Source of the DNA: Flavobacterium chilense
GTDB lineage: Bacteria; Bacteroidota; Bacteroidia; Flavobacteriales; Flavobacteriaceae
Direction of reading: 5' to 3'
Assembly: GCF_001602525.1 (NCBI RefSeq)
Contig: NZ_LSYT01000002.1
Location: 896,127 to 960,126 of the forward strand
Length of the DNA: 64,000 nucleotides
The position numbers and the translations under genes are program-made. Below the pieces are notes generated by a model, which did not search any database, was not told the origin of the DNA, and was given only the letters and a program-made list of their open reading frames with translations. Shown here in pieces: positions 60,773 to 64,000 of the stretch (positions are counted from its first letter, which is position 1; every line of letters begins with the position of its first letter).

Positions 60773-61483
60773 TTATAATATGGAAAGTTTTGCTAAGTAA
60801 TCGTAATGATCTCCTTCTAAAATCAGCTCACATTTTAAACCATTTGCGATAGCAGCATTCTGAAGAGTATTAAAGTCTAAATATAGCCAATTAAAAGGTT
60901 CTTCTTTTTCTCCTTTATACGAAATATTGAAAACGAGTTCTCCATAATAATTATTACTGGACGGAATCCACTTTCCGCCATCTTCATCCTCGTCAAACAT
61001 GTAAATTATATCAGAACTATCTAGTAAGATTTGTCCTTCAGGATTTAGAAGAGATTTTAATTTAGATAAATAAATGTTACAATTTTCTAGTTTTCCAAAT
61101 ATTCCGGTTCCGTTCATTAATAATAGGATCGTGTCAAATTTTTCCCCTTCAAAATCTAAGATGTTTTCTACTTTAGCATTTTTTACACCGCGAAGGTTGC
61201 AGGTTTCAATTGCTTTTGGTGAGATGTCAATAGAAATGACATCTAAATTTCGATCATTTTGTAGAGACAAGCTGTGACTTCCTGCGCCACAGCCTATGTC
61301 AAGAGTTTTTCCAATGGTCAGTTGAAGAGCTTTTTGTTCTATCTTAGGCATTTCGTCATAGGAACGAAATAGATAATCAATACTCATTTCATCCTCTTCA
61401 GAGATAGAAGTTTCTGTTATAATATCCTCCGGCGAGTTATTGGTCTGAAAATCGAACATCGCTTTTCCAAAAAGATCTTTCAT
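60773..61483 (-). CDS. Class I SAM-dependent methyltransferase
   Basis: A 236-residue Rossmann methyltransferase. Motif I is ALQLTIGKTLDIGCGAGSHS, followed by LDVISIDISPKAIETCNL (acidic residue binding the ribose) and FDTILLLMNGTGIFG (motif IV region). The N-terminal block EEDEMSIDYLFRSYDEMPK is family-specific but unfamiliar. Target unknown. First gene of a two-gene unit with the YfiT-like protein. Confidence 0.85.
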   Translation of the reverse strand: MKDLFGKAMFDFQTNNSPEDIITETSISEEDEMSIDYLFRSYDEMPKIEQKALQLTIGKTLDIGCGAGSHSLSLQNDRNLDVISIDISPKAIETCNLRGVKNAKVENILDFEGEKFDTILLLMNGTGIFGKLENCNIYLSKLKSLLNPEGQILLDSSDIIYMFDEDEDGGKWIPSSNNYYGELVFNISYKGEKEEPFNWLYLDFNTLQNAAIANGLKCELILEGDHYDYLAKLSIL

Positions 61484-61507
61484 TGTATTTTAGTTCAAAA
61501 GTTTAAG

Positions 61508-61565
61508 GTTTCAAGTTTAAAGTTGTTTAATTTTGCAGATCAACTTTAAATTTTAAACTTGAAAC
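61508..61565. repeat. Inverted repeat overlapping the start of the cysteine-cluster gene
   Basis: GTTTCAAGTTTAAAGTTG (61508-61525) is answered by 61541-61565, with one short insertion. It lies in the divergent promoter region and includes the TTG start codon at 61559. Confidence 0.6.
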
Positions 61566-62053
61566 AAATTTTAAATAACTTAAATAAGTTAGCCAAAGAT
61601 AAGCATATCGAAAACAAAAAGTATTTTGATAAGCTCAAAAAGAAACAACCTAAGAATTTAGATTACGTGATGCAGGATTTGCATGATGCTGAATTTAAAA
61701 AAACAGATTGTTTACAGTGTGCGAATTGCTGCAAAACCACCGGTCCGTTATTTACTTTGGCAGATATAGAAAGAATTGCTAAATCATTCAGGCAAAAACC
61801 ACAGCAATTTATCGAACAATATTTGAGAATTGATGAAGATAAAGATTATGTTCTAAAAAGTGTGCCCTGTACTTTTTTGGATAATGAGAATTATTGCATG
61901 ATTTATGATGTTCGGCCAAAAGCATGTAGAGAATTTCCGCATACAGATCGTAAAAAATTTCACCAAATTGCTGATCTTACTTTGAAAAATGTCGCAATTT
62001 GTCCGGCTGCATTTAATATAGTAGAAGAAATGAAAAAGAAACTGCCTTTGTAG
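61559..62053 (+). CDS. YkgJ-family cysteine-cluster protein
   Basis: A 164-residue protein with the CxxCxxCC-type cluster CLQCANCCKTTGP (Cys51, 54, 57, 58) and later CTFLDNENYCMIYDVRPKAC and ICPAAFN, together a zinc- or Fe-S-type cluster. The first ~45 residues are helical (NLNKLAKDKHIENKKYFDKL) and look like genuine protein, so I keep the TTG start at 61559; the next ATG in frame is at 61670. Function unknown; compare DUF3109 at 11287. Confidence 0.8.
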   Translation: MKQILNNLNKLAKDKHIENKKYFDKLKKKQPKNLDYVMQDLHDAEFKKTDCLQCANCCKTTGPLFTLADIERIAKSFRQKPQQFIEQYLRIDEDKDYVLKSVPCTFLDNENYCMIYDVRPKACREFPHTDRKKFHQIADLTLKNVAICPAAFNIVEEMKKKLPL

Positions 62054-62151
62054 GGGATAAGGTTTTGATTCTTTATTGCTTTTTTAAACGTATTTTTGAT
62101 TCGAAAAAAGAAATGAAAAAGCTCATTAATAATATTTAGATAAATAAAAAC

Positions 62152-63387
62152 TTGAATTTAGAATATTTCATAGCTAAAAGATTAATTACTGCCAAAGATT
62201 TTAAAAGCAGTATTTCGGCTCCTATTATTAAGATTGCTATTTCGGCGATTGCGATCGGAATTATTATGATGATAATTTCAGTTGCAACCGGTATTGGATT
62301 GCAAAAAAAAATACGCGATAAAGTTTCTGCTTTTAATGGTCAGGTTATAATATCAAATTATGATAATAACAATTCAGAGGTTACATTAACTCCAATTTCT
62401 AAGAAACAGGATTTTTATCCCAATTTTAAATCAGTTCCAGAAGTAAGTCATATACAAGCAATCGCAACAAAGGCTGGAATTATCAGGACAGAAAATGCTT
62501 TTGAGGGAATTGTTTTTAAAGGAGTTGGAGCAGACTACGAATGGAAAAACATACAAGAGTATCTGGTTGAAGGTAAACTGCCTGATTTTTCTAATTCCCT
62601 TAATGAAGATGTTGTAATTTCCAGATTTCTTGTGAATCGACTTAATCTTAAAGTTGGGGATTATTTTAATACCTTTTTTATTAAAGAGGAACAAGGGAAA
62701 ATGCCTAATAGTCGTAGATTTAAAATAGCTGGTATTTTTAGTTCGGGATTTCAGGATTTTGATGCAACCTATATATTGGGAGATATTCGTCATATACAAA
62801 GAATTAATAAATGGAGTTCGGATCAAATTGGAGCCTTTGAAGTTTTTGTAAAAGATTTTGATGAGATAAAGGCAACAGGAGATAAAATTTATGAACAAAC
62901 ATCATCGAATTTAGATACAAAAACAATCGTAGAAAAATACAGTTATATATTCGATTGGTTGCAGCTTTTTGATTTTAACATTGTTGTAATTCTTGCAATC
63001 ATGATTTTAGTGGCTACTATTAATATGGTGGTCGCTCTATTAGTTCTTATTTTAGAGCGTACCCAGATGATTGGAATCTTAAAAGCATTAGGTGCGAATA
63101 ATTGGGCGGTTAGAAAAATATTTCTTTATAATGCTTTTTATCTTATTGTTCGCGGATTGTTTTGGGGGAATTTGATTGGTATTGCATTGCTTCTTATTCA
63201 ACAGCAGTTTGGAGTGGTGCATTTAAACCCTGAAAACTATTATGTGAACCAGGCTCCTGTGTATTTAAACTGGGGTTATATTGGTTTGTTGAATTTGCTT
63301 ACTGTTACAGTTTGTTTTATTGTGTTGCTGATTCCTTCTTACATAATCACAAAAATTTCTCCGGTAAAAGCTATTCGTTTCGATTAA
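62152..63387 (+). CDS. LolC/LolE-type ABC transporter permease (FtsX fold)
   Basis: A 411-residue permease with one N-terminal helix (about 25-48 IIKIAISAIAIGIIMMIISVAT), a periplasmic domain, and three C-terminal helices (LFDFNIVVILAIMILVATINMV, GLFWGNLIGIALLLIQQ, GLLNLLTVTVCFIVLLIPSY). This is the MacB/FtsX topology of LolC/E, which moves lipoproteins from the inner membrane. The ATPase partner is not in the window. The start is TTG at 62152, the only plausible one before NLEYFIAKRL. A terminator follows. Confidence 0.87.
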   Translation: MNLEYFIAKRLITAKDFKSSISAPIIKIAISAIAIGIIMMIISVATGIGLQKKIRDKVSAFNGQVIISNYDNNNSEVTLTPISKKQDFYPNFKSVPEVSHIQAIATKAGIIRTENAFEGIVFKGVGADYEWKNIQEYLVEGKLPDFSNSLNEDVVISRFLVNRLNLKVGDYFNTFFIKEEQGKMPNSRRFKIAGIFSSGFQDFDATYILGDIRHIQRINKWSSDQIGAFEVFVKDFDEIKATGDKIYEQTSSNLDTKTIVEKYSYIFDWLQLFDFNIVVILAIMILVATINMVVALLVLILERTQMIGILKALGANNWAVRKIFLYNAFYLIVRGLFWGNLIGIALLLIQQQFGVVHLNPENYYVNQAPVYLNWGYIGLLNLLTVTVCFIVLLIPSYIITKISPVKAIRFD

Positions 63388-63413
63388 CTGAGGCTATATT
63401 ATTAGATATATAC

Positions 63414-63451
63414 AATCCGCCAGATTTTAGTAATCTGGCGGATTCTTTTTT
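63414..63451 (+). terminator. Terminator of the ABC permease gene
   Basis: AATCCGCCAGATT and AATCTGGCGGATT form a perfect 13-bp stem around a 5-nt loop, followed by CTTTTTT. Confidence 0.9.
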
Positions 63452-63927
63452 GAGTAGATATAATATGTATCGAATTTTTACCTGGATAAGAAGTCAAAGT
63501 TTTTTAGGAATTCAGGTTACGTAATTATGAGTTTACTCCTGTTGTTCGTTTCACATCTGTGTCAAGCCTTGTTGCAGAAGGGTTTTTATTACTATCGAGA
63601 TTGGGTTGGTATGTTTTTTATGAGAGCTTTATTGAGTATTCAGGTCCATAGAATGTCTAAAAGCACCCTCTGTGGTTGCTTTATGTTTTCAATCATCTAA
63701 AAAGGGTGACGAGTCTTCCTTATATAAGGTATAAAGATCTGGATAAAGAGTGCTAAAAAGATGCAAAGTTGCTAAAACTGGCAGGTTTTACTGTGATGAA
63801 ATTAGAGTAAATCTATTTGACTACGGAAAATTCTGAGAATTGTTAAAAAAGTTGGTATGCTAAGTTTTGTGTTATCAGAGTGTTAAGAAAAAGTTTTAAA
63901 AAAGAGCAAAAATAGTTTGTGAAAGGT
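63452..63927. other. Intergenic region with no recognised gene
   Basis: A stretch of about 475 bp. Short open frames exist (for example a 42-codon frame ending at about 63660) but none has a start, a convincing family match or a signal. I read no gene here; it is probably upstream sequence of the rrn promoter that follows. Confidence 0.5.
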
Positions 63928-63958
63928 ATTGTAGAACTGAATAAAGGTGCTACTTTTG
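63928..63958 (+). promoter_or_regulatory. Strong promoter at the right edge, probably of an rRNA operon
   Basis: ATTG, exactly 19 bp, then TACTTTTG followed by CACCCGC, a very good Bacteroidetes promoter. The sequence after it (ACAACGAATAAGTTCACTG) resembles the leader of Flavobacterium rRNA operons, where AGTTCATTGA-like text precedes 16S. No 16S sequence is in the window, so this is a prediction about the next few hundred bases. Confidence 0.6.
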
Positions 63959-64000
63959 CACCCGCAACAACGAATAAGTTCACTGATATACTGGCAAGAT

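Noticed and set aside
62431..62898. 155-codon ORF on the minus strand
   Set aside because: It is antisense to the FtsX-type permease; composition is typical of a reverse-frame shadow.
63312..63524. 70-codon ORF after the permease gene
   Set aside because: It overlaps the permease coding end in another frame and runs through the terminator at 63414-63451.
63528..63700. 58-codon ORF starting MSLLLLFVSH in the terminal intergenic region
   Set aside because: The sequence is open in more than one frame, and there is no RBS, signal or family likeness to support translation.
1..64000. tRNA genes
   Set aside because: No cloverleaf with a T-loop GGTTCGAATCC-type box was found in the intergenic regions; the GGTTCGGCGG at 21641 belongs to a structured repeat.

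Overview
The window is AT-rich chromosomal DNA of a Bacteroidetes bacterium, most likely a Flavobacterium. The evidence is the set of family signatures (DUF3857/transglutaminase proteins, BACON-like lipoprotein, a Bacteroidetes-style ExbB-ExbD-ExbD-TonB operon, kynurenine-pathway enzymes, DUF1800/DUF1501 pair), promoters of the form TTTG-N17-19-TANNTTTG, weak Shine-Dalgarno use, and many palindromic intergenic repeats. It is mostly housekeeping; no phage, plasmid, CRISPR array, tRNA or complete rRNA gene was found.

Region by region. 1-1.4 kb: 5' end of tatA, a double-glycine-leader peptide gene with a tiny membrane peptide directly after it, and a small HTH regulator separated from them by three ~200-bp repeat modules, each with an AACCGCTnAGCGGTT-type palindrome. 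1.4-9.4 kb: aspartate kinase, acetyltransferase, fructose-1,6-bisphosphatase, small lipoproteins, TerB-like protein and a HupE/dCMP deaminase/S41 protease operon. 9.4-16 kb: flavoprotein, MarC, DUF3109, and nrdB-nrdA. 16-19 kb: DUF1800-DUF1501 pair. 19-24 kb: an aromatic amino acid operon (pheA, aminotransferase, tyrA, DAHP synthase-chorismate mutase) preceded by a Phe-rich leader peptide and a terminator/antiterminator. 24-33 kb: rsgA, dtd, three DUF3857 paralogues, MazG-like protein, aroA. 33-43 kb: queA, kynU, glycine-zipper lipoprotein, an unassigned 603-residue protein, a GIY-YIG nuclease gene between 26-bp inverted repeats, an AsmA-like protein and a penicillin acylase homologue. 43-50 kb: secreted serine hydrolases, AraC regulator, HD hydrolase and acetyltransferase. 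50-60 kb: kmo, YjgR-like ATPase, and the seven-gene ExbB/ExbD/ExbD/TonB/lipoprotein/TPR operon. 60-64 kb: queE, YfiT-like protein, methyltransferase, cysteine-cluster protein, FtsX-type permease, and a strong promoter at the right edge that probably starts an rRNA operon.

Metabolic links: aroA, the DAHP synthase, pheA, tyrA and the aminotransferase make phenylalanine and tyrosine; kynU and kmo act in tryptophan/kynurenine metabolism; queA and queE act in queuosine synthesis; nrdAB and dCMP deaminase supply deoxynucleotides.

The strongest signals beyond routine annotation are the pheA attenuator, the GIY-YIG gene flanked by inverted repeats that also occur as a gene-less copy, the peptide/regulator locus with repeated palindromes, and a family of elements with up to 30-bp perfect inverted repeats that can carry a gene's terminator.
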